Shown piece after piece: positions 48,599 to 59,083 of a stretch of DNA of 64,000 bases; within the stretch, counting starts at the first letter, position 1, and each line of letters begins with the position of its first letter. This DNA comes from Burhinus oedicnemus (taxonomy: Eukaryota > Chordata > Aves > Charadriiformes > Burhinidae), in the NCBI GenBank assembly GCA_008921705.1, contig VFFE01006710.1, positions 1,456,461 through 1,520,460 on the forward strand, given 5' to 3'. The translations under genes and the position numbers were made by a program. Under the pieces are notes generated by a model. That model worked only from the letters and a program-made list of their open reading frames with translations, searched no databases and was not told where the DNA came from.

Positions 48599-48639
<41 letters not shown>
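48555..48639 (+). repeat. 85-bp poly-A tract (A40-CCAAC-A40)
   Basis: Forty A (48555-48594), CCAAC, then forty A (48600-48639). No retrocopy body is recognised on the left and no flanking target duplication on the right. Its minus translation gives a poly-phenylalanine run inside a 263-codon frame, which is not a gene. It may be a retrotransposed tail, an expanded simple repeat, or an assembly error in a homopolymer. Confidence 0.95.
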
Positions 48640-48641
<2 letters not shown>

Positions 48642-49408
48642 AAATCTAAGGCAGCACTTCAATAAAAACCATGGACACATCTCATCAACCAAAAAACCCA
48701 AAACTGAATCTTTTTACAAAAAACAAACATTCAAAAGACACCTATTTTGTGCAAAACCCAGTTTCCCTTTGCAAAATAAAAAATGCTTTGCTGGAAGTTT
48801 TCAGACAGGCCCAGCACCTTGTACATGGAAGCAGCAAACAGCAGACATCCAGGAAACACTTGCTTTATTTAAATAATTTCATTTTTTTCCTCTTCCTTGT
48901 ATATTCTCCAAGGGAGAATGTGCCTGTGATAGACTCCAAAAGCCACAGACGTGCCCTATCTGTGAATTGGAAGTTGCCAGGCTTCCTGTGTGTTAGTGTT
49001 GTCTCTCCACACTGTACAGTCTTCTGGACAACTAAAGCCTCTGTGTGTAACAATAACATCTCTGGATCTCACGCACAAGGGGAACCATGCTGCCTCTGCT
49101 CTTGCTAATGCAGCCCAACACGCTTTGGTAGCTTCCTCTCTACCCTTCTCCCAAAAGTTACTGCTTTTATGTGACAACGCTACTAGGAAAAAATTACTTC
49201 CTTTCAGTAAGTGCCAATATCCTTCTGAGGGCAGGCAGGCCAAAACACAGAACAAGAAATGCTTTCTGATACCTTGGCTTCTACTAGGTGACAGCAGCAC
49301 CAGCTGTGATGAGTTTGCCAGCCTCTGTCCAGAACAGTGGAGCGGGAGTCTCTGCCCAATTTCTCTGCCTGCCCACAGGACAGTGAATTAAAAACTTACC
49401 AACAACAG

Positions 49409-49433
49409 GTAGTTAGCCCTAAGTAGTTAGCCC
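49409..49433 (+). repeat. 11-bp direct repeat, 14-bp period
   Basis: GTAGTTAGCCC at 49409-49419 and 49423-49433, separated by TAA. Confidence 0.85.
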
Positions 49434-49503
49434 ACCCACACCACTGGAACATGGATACTTGTTTGGGTATTCACTAAGAGTCAAAATGAGCCCAGGTTGT
49501 CCT

Positions 49504-49549
49504 CTCTCAGCATCTTGTTTGCTTATCCGCTCTCAGCATCTTATTTGCT
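49504..49549 (+). repeat. 20-bp direct repeat, 26-bp period
   Basis: CTCTCAGCATCTTGTTTGCT at 49504-49523 recurs at 49530-49549 with one G/A change. Confidence 0.9.
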
Positions 49550-52500
49550 GTATGGAAATAGCCAGTCTGTTGAGCTGGTGCTCTGGCAGCTCTGAACATC
49601 TATAATTCAGCTATCTACCCTGGGAGTGTTGGAAAATACTCCAGAAGTCAGGTCCCACATTTTTGTCTTTGCCTATCTGCATTTACATGCCTTCAGCCAG
49701 GTCTGCTGCACCCTTCTAGACACCACTGGTTGCAGGGGCTCTGCACCACCCAGCATCATGCTCATTTGGCTTTCTGAGTATTTTCTTCAGCTACAAAAAT
49801 GGTCTTTCCTGGTCTCAGATACACACTGTATGGCATTTGGAGTAAACACCTGCAGATCCCTCTTTTATTTCTTTCCTCTTCTCCTTTTCCTGATAACATT
49901 ATGTTCTCCTAGGGAGGAAAAACATTAGCTTAGTACTTGGGATGATTCAATTACTCAGCAGTAGGTCAGAGAAAAAAACAAACATTGGATGCTGCTTCTT
50001 GCATCCTCTAAGCAAAAGCCTTGATGGACCACAGATGAACTGGCATTTCAGACAGCATCTTAGGACCAGTAGTCCTAAACTACTGAAATAGTTTGTACCC
50101 TTCTTTAACACCCTTTGTTGAAAAAATGGGATTGATTTACAACCTGTGGCTCTGCATTTGTCTGCTTAAAAACCAGCTGGATTCATTACCCTTATTACCA
50201 GGCCTAATTATTTTTTGCCCAGTACTTGGAGGGAGGTGTGAAATTCAGTTAACACATACAAATCTCAACTTTCATTAATAATCATGTCTGCTTTAGGAGA
50301 GTCCTGTTCTCCTAGCAGATGTTTGGATAAACTAAAGGCAGATACAGACATCTCCCACAACCTTCTTCATAAGATTTCCTTCAAAGGAAGACTGTGTGGC
50401 AGTATTTGCTACCTCAGCTTTACACTTTCCCTGGATATTGGCACACATGAAGCGTTGCAAAAGCTGCTGTGAGTTTTTATTCACAGAAACATTCACTCCA
50501 GACGTATTCATGCTGTCATCACGCTATAATATGAGAGGAGAAAGGGGGAGATCCCAAAAGAGAAACAGAAATAACGCCCAAGGAATGAGTCAGACTAGAT
50601 AAATTATGAAGGAAAAACAATACACTTCTAAGAAGAGTGAAAACATTAACGCGTAGCAAGGACAGGGAGCTGAACTGTGACCAAGAATGAGAAACTGATG
50701 CAACAAAGGATTTAAGTTAAATTTTGGTGTAAAGCCAAGGTCTCAGCTCAGGAAAGTTTTCATTCAGTTATTACAGAAACACCCAGGCTTTCTACTTCGG
50801 CACTTCCAAGACACCAGCGCTCAGCCTCAGTGCCTGGGCTTGCCCGGATTGAGCAACCCGGCGTGGCGCTCAGCTCTGCCAGAGCAGGCTCAGCAGCAGA
50901 GCCCTTGGCTTGGGTGCCCAAGCAGGCAGAGCACCCGTCTTCCCAGCCTGCAGGCACAGCTGCCTGAGAGTGGCCACGGAGGAGGTTTGGGTGTTTACAA
51001 CAGCCTGACACTCACAGCATGCAGCTGAGGAAGCAAAGTGAACCTCCTCTTCGCATCTTATTGCCAGCATGACTGGCCATTGTGCTAGTCCAGCCCAGCT
51101 CCCTGCCCTGAAGTGCTGCTTCTCTGCTGGAGAAGCCAAGAGGGAGGTCCACTCCTCAGGACACGGCAAGTGGAGGCATAAAAGGGCACTGCTCTGCTGC
51201 TTCTGGTAGGGCATCCCCCTGCCACATCCTCCTAACGGTCTCTGACCCCCTTGTATCAGCTCCTCTGGACGGGGGGGGCTCCTGGAGGCTGTAACACAGC
51301 CAGGCTTGGGTCTTGGTTGAGGCATAAGCAGGTCACAGGGAAGGATGCAGTCACCAAAAAGCCCTTTTGCTCAGCTATGCCTCCAAAATGCACTTTGGGA
51401 ATAGACTGAACAACATCACGCCTGCCTGAAGAGATGACGATTTAATTATTTTTATAAACTTCTGGACTGTTACAAATAACATCACCTCAACATATCTGTC
51501 GCTGCTGTCTGAGCTGTAGCAGGTCTTCCCCAAAATGCTCTTCCCATGGTTTAAGGAGCCCAAGGCACGGTGAATCTGTCACAGCTCCAAGTTAAGGTCT
51601 TCTGTTTTGGCAGTACCAAGTGTAATAACCTGTCCCTTTCCAAAGCTACTGCAAGGCAGGTTTCTGGTTGAGTTCTCTGTTTGCTTTCTCTGTTTTTTAA
51701 CATGCACAAATCGGCATGGCTGCATTGGCTTGCTTCCAGGGCAGGAGCAACAGTGCAGTCCCCAAATTGACTCGCATATGTACTTTTATGATAAATCTCA
51801 GCTGAGATATCTGGGAGCTCCCAGATTGCAGCCACTTCCCAGTTTTCTATCAGAGCTGGATGTGGGCATGTGCCAGCCCTTCCTTCCCTTTACCAACATA
51901 TTCTGCTTCCACAAGAAAAATATGCCAGCATGTAGGCCAGAACAAGCTGCAAAGAGGGGGCAAGTGTGGACAAGTGGCCCAAGACCCTGGCGCAATGAAA
52001 CAGCCAGAGTACGTGCAGCCTTAGACACCTCTCGGAGGGTAGGAGACAAAATACTGTGTGTGACAAGCTGGCTCTTGGAATATTTTCTTGATTTTCAATG
52101 TGGGGCCTGGATCAAATTCCCCTCAGGTCAGCAGAAATCTTTTTGGAGATTTCAGTGGGAACTGAGTCAACTTCAGTGAACTTTGTCAACAACAGAAATA
52201 CTGAGCTTATCAGAGAGATGGTATATTTTATGAAGATCCTAATTTCTACTTCCGTAGTTTTAGTTTTTAAGGAAGTGTTTTCGTAGGGACATACCCATCT
52301 TTTCAGGTTTCCTCTACTCAAGAATCACAACAGAGAAGTGATACTTAACATTTCAATTTAACAATTCTGGTGGCTTATTTTCCTGCTGTCACATCTTAAA
52401 TCAAAGGGGATAAGAACCTGGAGAAAGAGATTGTCTGAGAATTGAGATAAAGCTCCTCTTCTTAAGATACCCGCTGTTTCAATGTGTGCTTAGTAGGATT

Positions 52501-54131
52501 TGCAGATACAGACTACCTAATCACATAAGAGGAGCGGTTCCTACTCACAAGAACACCAGACAGAAGAACATTCAGCAACACTTCACTATGGACTGATCAG
52601 CTTGGTAGGACTGGTTCGAGGAAGGTTACTCTATGCTTACCTTGGTTTTGTTCCTTGTAACTGTTCAAATGCCTGTTATTTGGGCTGAAGTTTTATCCCC
52701 TGCGTACACATTTCAGGCTGAACATCTGGGGAGTCAGTGTGGCTTTCAGAAACACATCAGAAAGGAATTTAGCTCTTCCCAACGACAAGGCTAAGGTGGA
52801 AGAATTGTTGCTTTACCCATGCAGAAAAAAACCAAGTTTTCTTTCTCGCGTGGTTTAGAGACAGGATGTGGAACTAAGCAGGGAAGTAACTTCTGGGTCA
52901 AGAACATGGGTTTTCCTAGGCCTGTGAAAACCTGTCCAGATTAGCTGGTGCACAAGCTACCTCCTGACTTGCTGCTTGCAGAGGAACAAAGAGATTGCAG
53001 GAGGAGAGAGGACATCCTCCCATTAGACACTTGAACACTGCCCCCAGGAATTAGCTTTTCTCCTTGTCTCAGCCATGCCAGAGCATTTAAGCAAAGCTTT
53101 CAATGAGCAGTCACTAACTGCACATCCCTTATTCTCCAGGTGCTGCCTGGGGACCCTGGAGCCTGATGGGCAGAAGAGCTGAACGCTCCCAGCTGTGCTC
53201 TGCAGCAGTACCAAACAGCCCAGCTGGCAGCCAGGCAGTTTGCCCTTGGAGCACAGACACGCTTTCGACAGCAGAGCCCTCACAGACCTCTCAGCATCTT
53301 ATATTGGAAACCCAAAAATGAGATGCTTTAATCTCCAAGCCTCCCAACCTGTACAGCCTTTCTTTACTCATCATTGCATTCCCTCACTCTAAGCAACCTG
53401 CTGCCCAGGGGGAATTTCAGTCAAAATTAAGCTTCCAGACTCACAAGTTGACCACAGAGTGGTCTAGGTTATTAAGGGAAAATCAGCAGGAAAAGGAGCA
53501 CTAGGCTGACCTTCCAGTATAATGGCAGCGAAGTCTTGCCTGGCCTCTCAATGGGTTTCTTGCTTCCCTGGAGAAAGCCTCAAGGTCACTGGCCTTATCC
53601 CAGCACCGATCTTTGCTTACTCTTAGAGCTTCTGACACTCTAATTGAAGCTGCAGACACTGCTGGTTGGATGAAACCTAAGTTCCTGGCAAAAAAAAGAC
53701 ACAAATTGGCAGGTGGCTCTGTGGGCATCTGGAAGAAAGGAAGGAGATTAAACACCTGAAACTTCTGCAATCTCCATACATTTAGGAGATATTTCTGTTT
53801 GAAGAAAAGACATGGCAGAAAGCTGGGGAAATGTTATTACTGCAGGCAGAGGGGAGAATCTGAATTGGTTGCTCAGTCACTCATGGTAAGCTGTCACCCT
53901 CACCTAAAGCAGTTCTGGAAGGTTTGGGGTGCCAAAGAAGCAAAGAGACAGGGAAGTCTACCAAGTCCGGGCCATCAGCAAGAGCAGAGTTAGCTACCAG
54001 ATTTTTTTCTTTTCTCCCTTCAGCAAAATACAGTTATTTACCCAACTAATCCACATTTCTGAGTAGAAAAATATCTCCCCAAGCAACTGAAAGCTTAGTT
54101 TTCCCAAGCTGGGCACCCAAGCCAAAGTTTT

Positions 54132-54171
54132 ATTAGGAATCTAATCTAAGCATATTAGGAATCTAATCTAA
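54132..54171 (+). repeat. perfect 18-bp direct repeat, 22-bp period
   Basis: ATTAGGAATCTAATCTAA at 54132-54149 and 54154-54171, separated by GCAT. Confidence 0.92.
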
Positions 54172-54555
54172 TAGAAGCGTAAGGAGATATACACATTTAA
54201 AATACCTCCTTACTGAAGTACACATATTTGTTGCACTAAGGGTATACACACCTAAATGAGGGAGAACATTGCATTTCTCTGCCTGACTCACCAGCAGTAC
54301 CCGTGGTAAGCAGCATATGCTGAGATGCCAGAAGTTTGGAGGATGTGTGTGGGTAACATAGGGAGGACTGATCCATCTCAGATGGCTTTACTTCCTCTTT
54401 CTAAGCTCACAGGAGTGCAGAGCAGATCTGATTCATACCTATTTCAAGTTAATACCCATTGTCCCCATTGCTGCCTGCACAGGAAGAACATTCAGTTTGA
54501 AGGTATCACTTCTCTAAAAGCCATAAAAGAACACAGAACTAGATAAGTGATTCTC

Positions 54556-54588
54556 AAAAAAAAAAGAAAAAAAAAAAAAAGAAAAAAA
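54556..54588 (+). repeat. A-rich tract with G interruptions
   Basis: A10-G-A14-G-A7, 33 bp. It lies about 340 bp left of the CR1 and is not its tail. Confidence 0.9.
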
Positions 54589-54929
54589 TCCAAACCCATG
54601 GAACCAGAACCATGCAATAGGAAGGTGGCATGTTGTCACCAGGCTGACTCACAGTGAAGGCTGGCCACCAGACCCACCCATGCATAGCCCAGAGCAGAAC
54701 CCAACACAGACATCCAGGGTTTTTTTTCACCCTTGTCAAGGGCATTTGCACTGTCAATGCCCAAACACGAAAAACTCTCAAGCTTGATGAGCAACAAGTG
54801 AGGAGTCTCCGAAAAAACATGGATTATGCCTGTCCTCATATTCTGGGAGGGAAACATTATTTTCCAAAGGCCCAGGTGTCAGTGCATGTTCATTTAGTAT
54901 TTCTGGATAAAAGCAAAATGACAAGGCAT
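54589..54929. other. single-copy DNA left of the CR1, no gene seen
   Basis: No transposon or domain match is recognised. The 119-codon frame at 54654-55013 runs from this unique DNA into the CR1 reverse-transcriptase frame by chance. Confidence 0.6.
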
Positions 54930-55664
54930 TTGTGCATGGCATTTGACACTGTCCCGCACGATATCCTGGTCTCTAAATTGGAGAGACATGGATTTGATGG
55001 ATGGATCACTTGATGGATAAGGAATTGGCTGGATGGCTGCACTCAGAGAGTTGCGGTCAACGGGTTGATGTCCAAGTGGTGTGCAGTGACAAGTGGTGTT
55101 CCTCAGGGGTCAGTACTGGGACCGGTACTATTTAACATCTTTGTGGGCAACATGGATGCAAGGACTGAGAGCACTCTCAGCAAGTTTGCCAATGACACCA
55201 AGCTGTGTGGAGCGGTTGACACACTGGAGGGAAGGGATGCCATCCAGAGGGACCTGGACAGGCTTGAGAGGTGGGCCCGTGCCAACATCATGAAGTTCAA
55301 TGAGGCCAAGTGCAAGGTCCTGCATGTGGGTCGAGGCAATCCCATGCACAAATACAGGCTGGGCAGAGAGTGGATCAAGAGCAACCCTGAGGAGAGGGCC
55401 TTGGGGGTGTTGGTAGATAAGAAGCTCAACATGAGCCAGCAATGTGTGCTCGCAGCCCAGAAGGCCAACTGCATCCTGGGCTGTATCAAAAGAAGTGTGG
55501 CCAGCAGGTCGAGGGAGGTGATTCTGCCCCTCTACTCCGCTCTTCTGAGACCCCATCTGGAATACTGTGTCCAGCTCTGGAACCTCCAGCATAAGAAGGA
55601 CGTGGACCTGTTGGAGCGGGTCCAGAGGAGGGCCACAAAGGTGATCAGAGGGCTGGAGCACCTC
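54930..55664 (+). pseudogene. CR1 ORF2 reverse-transcriptase remnant
   Basis: This is a decayed non-LTR reverse transcriptase. In order, the frame shows AFDTVPHDILVSKLERHGFD (finger/palm), [20 protein letters not shown] (the conserved PQGS-LGP block) and the catalytic box FANDTKL at 55185-55205. Later come the thumb and C-terminal CR1 block with [24 protein letters not shown] at 55011-55013 interrupts an otherwise continuous frame. The catalytic box should read FADD; the first Asp of the pair is Asn here (AAT at 55191-55193), which by itself should abolish polymerisation. After 55664 the frame runs into the LTR and stops at 55787, so the apparent 240-codon protein from 55065 is a chimera. Downstream of the LTR the CR1 frame is shifted by a small deletion near 56078. 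Confidence 0.93.
55660..55664 (+). repeat. target-site duplication, left copy (ACCTC)
   Basis: ACCTC directly left of the LTR; its twin lies at 56026-56030. Removing the LTR and one copy restores an uninterrupted CR1 sequence. Confidence 0.92.
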
Positions 55665-56025
55665 TGTCATGGTTTGGCCTCAGCCGGCAACAAAGAACCA
55701 CATGGCCGCTTGCTCAACCCCCCACGGCAGTGGGGGGAAAATCAGAAGAAAAAGGCAAAACTCGTGGTTGAGATAAAAATAGTTTAACAGAACAGCAAAG
55801 GAAAGAGGAAAACAAGAACAATAACACTGATGGAGGAATGTACAAATACAGTTACTGTACAAGTGCTCACAAACTGGACTGGGAAGCTCCAGCCAGCTTC
55901 CAAGCTGGGACTTCCTCCCCCTCCCCTGGCCAGCTCCCCCCTATAGACTGGGCATGGCTTGAACGGTATAGAATACCTGTGTGCCGTGCCAGAAAATTAA
56001 CCCTGTCCCTGCCAGGACCAGGACA
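55665..56025 (+). mobile_element. solo LTR of an avian endogenous retrovirus (361 bp)
   Basis: The insert begins TGTCATGGTTTGGCCTCAGC and ends CCAGGACA, so it has canonical TG...CA ends. It is flanked by the perfect 5-bp duplication ACCTC. Inside are an A-rich segment (about 55740-55840), a C-rich segment, and a TATA-like CTATAGACTGGGCATGG (55951-55967) where an LTR promoter is expected. I recognise the overall sequence as a dispersed bird LTR family from memory of its start and TATA region. The family name is not certain, and the copy may carry internal deletions. A 5-bp duplication is usual for class III (ERVL-like) and some other groups. No internal retroviral genes remain, which implies LTR-LTR recombination after insertion. 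Confidence 0.87.
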
Positions 56026-56030
56026 ACCTC
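56026..56030 (+). repeat. target-site duplication, right copy (ACCTC)
   Basis: ACCTC directly right of the LTR, continuing into the CR1 sequence TCCTATGAAGATAGG. Confidence 0.92.
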
Positions 56031-56448
56031 TCCTATGAAGATAGGTTGAGACAGTTGGGGTTGTTCAGCCTGGAGAAGGCTCCCGGGAGACCTTATAGCA
56101 GCTTTCCAGTATCTGAAGGGGGCCTACAAGAAAGCTGGAGAGGGACTTTTTACAAGGGCATGTAGTGATAGGACAAGGGGTAATGGCTTTTTGGTAACTG
56201 AAAGAGGGTAGATTTAGGTTAGATATTAAGAAGAAATTCTTTACTCTGACAGTGGTGGGGCACTGGAATAGATTGCCCAGGGAAGTTGTGGATGCCCCAT
56301 CCCTGGAGGTGTTCAAGGCCAGGTTGGATGGGGCTTTGAGCAAGCTGGTCTAGTGGGAGGTGTCCCTGCCCAGGGCATGGGGGTTGGAACTAGATGATCT
56401 TTAAGGTCCCTTCCAACCTAAACCATTCTAGGATTCTAGGATTCTGTG

Positions 56449-57089
56449 TGGTCAGAGCAGGACAATGCAGTGTCCTGTGGGGACATTTCACAGACAGGGT
56501 GATCTGGGATAGAGCTGTGCCCACGTGGCTCCACTGGGTCATTTCCCTGTAAAGAGCAAAGAGCACATGGCAACTAGGAATTGCAAGTCAATTATAAAGC
56601 AGAAAATCAAACAGCAGTGCCATCTGGTTTGATCAGTGTCATTCACTCCCTGTGCGCAATCCAAGTGCAAAGGATATAGACGGTAAAGAGCTGTTACAAG
56701 ATATCTTCGTTTTGAAACTGTCAAGTTATGATTTAAGAGGGGAAGAGATCATCCTCACATGCTCTCCAATACCCTGGGAAAGGGACAAGGTTTAGAGAAG
56801 GGGGACACACTTGGTTCTTTTATTTTTTTTTCATGAAGTGGCTTGGACACTCAGCCCACCAAATGTGGGAAGTTTTAGGATGCTAATACAGCCTAAAAAC
56901 CTAAGAAAGTGCTTTATTGTCTGAAATCAGTACTCTTCCTCCTTGTAAGAGCAGCCTGGGTAACTATCTAGACTTCCATTCATCGCTTTAAAAGAGCTGA
57001 TTTTAATGGAGCTGTGCCAATTCTGAGGGGCTCCACCCTTCCACTGAGCAAACACATTGCAAGCAAAACCTGAATGAGCCTCTATCTAT
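56449..57089. other. single-copy DNA, no gene seen
   Basis: Short frames only; no repeats recognised after the CR1 tail. Confidence 0.6.
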
Positions 57090-57310
57090 TCGACAGATCA
57101 GGCGTTTACTGTTTAATTATACAGATGAGTAACACCAATGAACTGGTGCTTTTTCTTTGCGAGTTTGTTACAGGGGAATGAATATGAATTAGGCTGTAAA
57201 ACAAAACAACTGTGGTGAAAATAGTGTAATTGCTGTCTTCTCATCTGTGGCAATCAATGATCTGTGAGCCATTTTACATGGCTGCCCCGAGCCATTTCAC
57301 CATTTTGCAG
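57090..57310. promoter_or_regulatory. candidate conserved non-coding element
   Basis: Repeat-free, frame-poor block with GTTTAATTATACAG, GAATATGAATTAGG, AGTGTAATTGC and GGCAATCAATGATC cores. Enhancer-like texture only. Confidence 0.25.
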
Positions 57311-57993
57311 TCCGGGGGGCAATAAATAACTCCTTTGCAAATGTGAGAGAGGAAGATGTGCTCCAGTGTGGTACCCAGAGGGAGAGCTGCACCACATCAA
57401 CGGGGACACCAGCAGTGTGGAAAATCATGTGGGCACTCACTTGTTGACACAGAGAAGGGATGGCCAAGTTGAGGGACACTTAATATAAGCGAGTCCTCAT
57501 TTGGCAATTCTACTTAGTCAAGTCCCTGGAGGGGATGTTTATCAGAGGTCACAACTGGTGCCAAACTGCCATATTTTAGAAGAAGGCTTAATCAGTTGCC
57601 ACTGATCTTCAGCAAAGCACTCCAACTTGCAGCTGTGTCAATTAGGCATGAGGTTGATGTTAAGCTGTTTTACTGACTCAGGGGCCGGAAGAGGACTTAG
57701 GTGATTTTCAGGATCTGGAGGAATATTTTGGAAGTGGGGCTGTTTCTTGATGACAGAAAATCAGCTGAAGGTGCAATCCTGAAACCCTCCGAGTTCCACG
57801 TCTCTCCACGCAGCACACAATGTCCTGTCCCCGGCTTCCTCATGGAGACCTATATGTGCCCTAAATGGCAAATGGTGGGATTTAGACAGTGATTTCATGA
57901 CCCCTTTAGTCCAGCATTCATGCTGACCACTGCTGCAAGGGCCATCCTCCTCTCCCTTGGTGCAGGCATTTGGGCAGCTCGCTGGTGAGTGGC

Positions 57994-58035
57994 ATCCCCC
58001 TGGGCACTGTCCCCATCCCCCTGGGCACTGTCCTT
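57994..58035 (+). repeat. 21-bp tandem duplication
   Basis: Units at 57994-58014 and 58015-58035 share ATCCCCCTGGGCACTGTCC and differ at the last two bases. It encodes an in-frame seven-residue repeat in all three frames, which inflates open frames here. Confidence 0.9.
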
Positions 58036-59057
58036 ATCCCCCACACCTGCACAGCCAAATCACTACGGACATTCGGGAAGACAGTCAAACCAAAACCCAG
58101 CCTGCCCTGCAGAGAGCTGCCCCAGCAGGCCAGAGGCAGAGAAAAGGAGTGCTTTTTCTGTTGTTGTCCCAGCGTTAGGGACCTCACGTGGTCCTTTATC
58201 AGAAAATGGAGAAATGAAACGGGGCTGTGACTGGCTTGTCCCGTGTCGCTCCAGGGTGACAGTGCTGACGCAGAGCACAGAGCAGCATCAAGGGCCCTGG
58301 AGGCCCAGTTTCTTCTCTTACCCAGCTGAATGTCTGAGCCTCTCCATCCAGTTTCATTACCCCATGCAACATAATTTTGATGAGAAAAAGCCGATGCATG
58401 GTTCTACCCAGGCCGAGGAGAAGGGGCTGTCACACTGCCAGTATCACAGGCAAGTGTTCAGTCATTCCTGGTCAGGCCTAAGATACCCTGTCCTTCATCC
58501 CCACCCTTGGGGGAGGAAGACCTTTCCCCCAAGAGTGAGAGACAGGGTTCCAACTCCTTCTTGCCAACTGCATAAGCACGGCCTCCTCCTGCAGCTCCGG
58601 CTGCAGGTGCCCTTCCTAAACGGCAGCTGGAGCTTGTCAGGGTGGCCATAGCTCCCAGCAAGGTTACCCCTGCATGAGACATCAAACCACAGCTGCAAAA
58701 ATGGGAAGTAAAAAGAAAGCACTCCATCTGTGGTCACTACAGCGCAGATGGGTTTGATAGTAGGGAGTGAGCACCTGCACGTCTCTGCCGGGAGGTTTCT
58801 GAGCCTGGAACCGGGTTTATCTGTGCTAAACAAGAGCCTTGAGTGTGTCGCGCCAGCCTAAACATGCCCTGCGGGGACCTCACCTCCAGCTCAGCCCAAT
58901 GCACACTGGATTCGGCCTGAGGAAAGGCATAACCCGGAACCATGAGCACAGTTTGGTGTGAACCACTCAGCCATGGTCCCTTCCAGCAAAGCACCCAAGC
59001 CTGTGCATGAATAGTGTGCCTCAAAGCAAAATTGCTCTGCCTTTGCCATCACTGGGT

Positions 59058-59083
59058 GCACGCACACATACACACACACACAA
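59058..59083. repeat. (CA)n microsatellite
   Basis: CACGCACACATACACACACA followed by further CA, about 26 bp. Confidence 0.88.

Larger units (their letters stand above)
48640..54555. other. single-copy DNA, no recognised gene
   Basis: Longer frames are 145 codons (48671-49108, +), 133 codons (48990-49391, +), 151 codons (50870-51325, -) and 190 codons (51607-52179, +). None carries a known domain, and several are contradicted by open frames on the other strand. Four small repeats are listed separately. Nothing else is seen. Confidence 0.6.
54930..56448 (+). mobile_element. 5'-truncated CR1 LINE split by a solo LTR
   Basis: This CR1 retrotransposon retains about 1.16 kb of its 3' part: the second half of the reverse transcriptase, the C-terminal region and the 3' end with octamer-type tail (ATTCTAGG, ATTCTAGG, ATTCTGTG; to 56448). 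It lacks the 5' UTR, ORF1, the endonuclease and the first reverse-transcriptase motifs, the usual result of incomplete reverse transcription. A 361-bp LTR interrupts it at 55665-56025, so the CR1 parts are 54930-55664 and 56026-56448. The left edge is set where CR1 similarity (TTTGACACTGTCCC) begins and is good to about 20 bp. The element cannot move by itself. Confidence 0.95.

Noticed and set aside
47910..48701. 263-codon minus frame
   Set aside because: It exists only because the poly-A tract reads as poly-phenylalanine on the minus strand; the remainder has no recognised domain.
51556..51576. CAAGGCACGGTGAATC resembles the miR-124 mature sequence
   Set aside because: It lacks bases of the real microRNA (TAAGGCACGCGGTGAAT) and I see no convincing precursor arm next to it; chance similarity.
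57989..58651. 220-codon plus frame
   Set aside because: Begins in a 21-bp tandem duplication, is overlapped by several open minus frames and shows no recognised domain.
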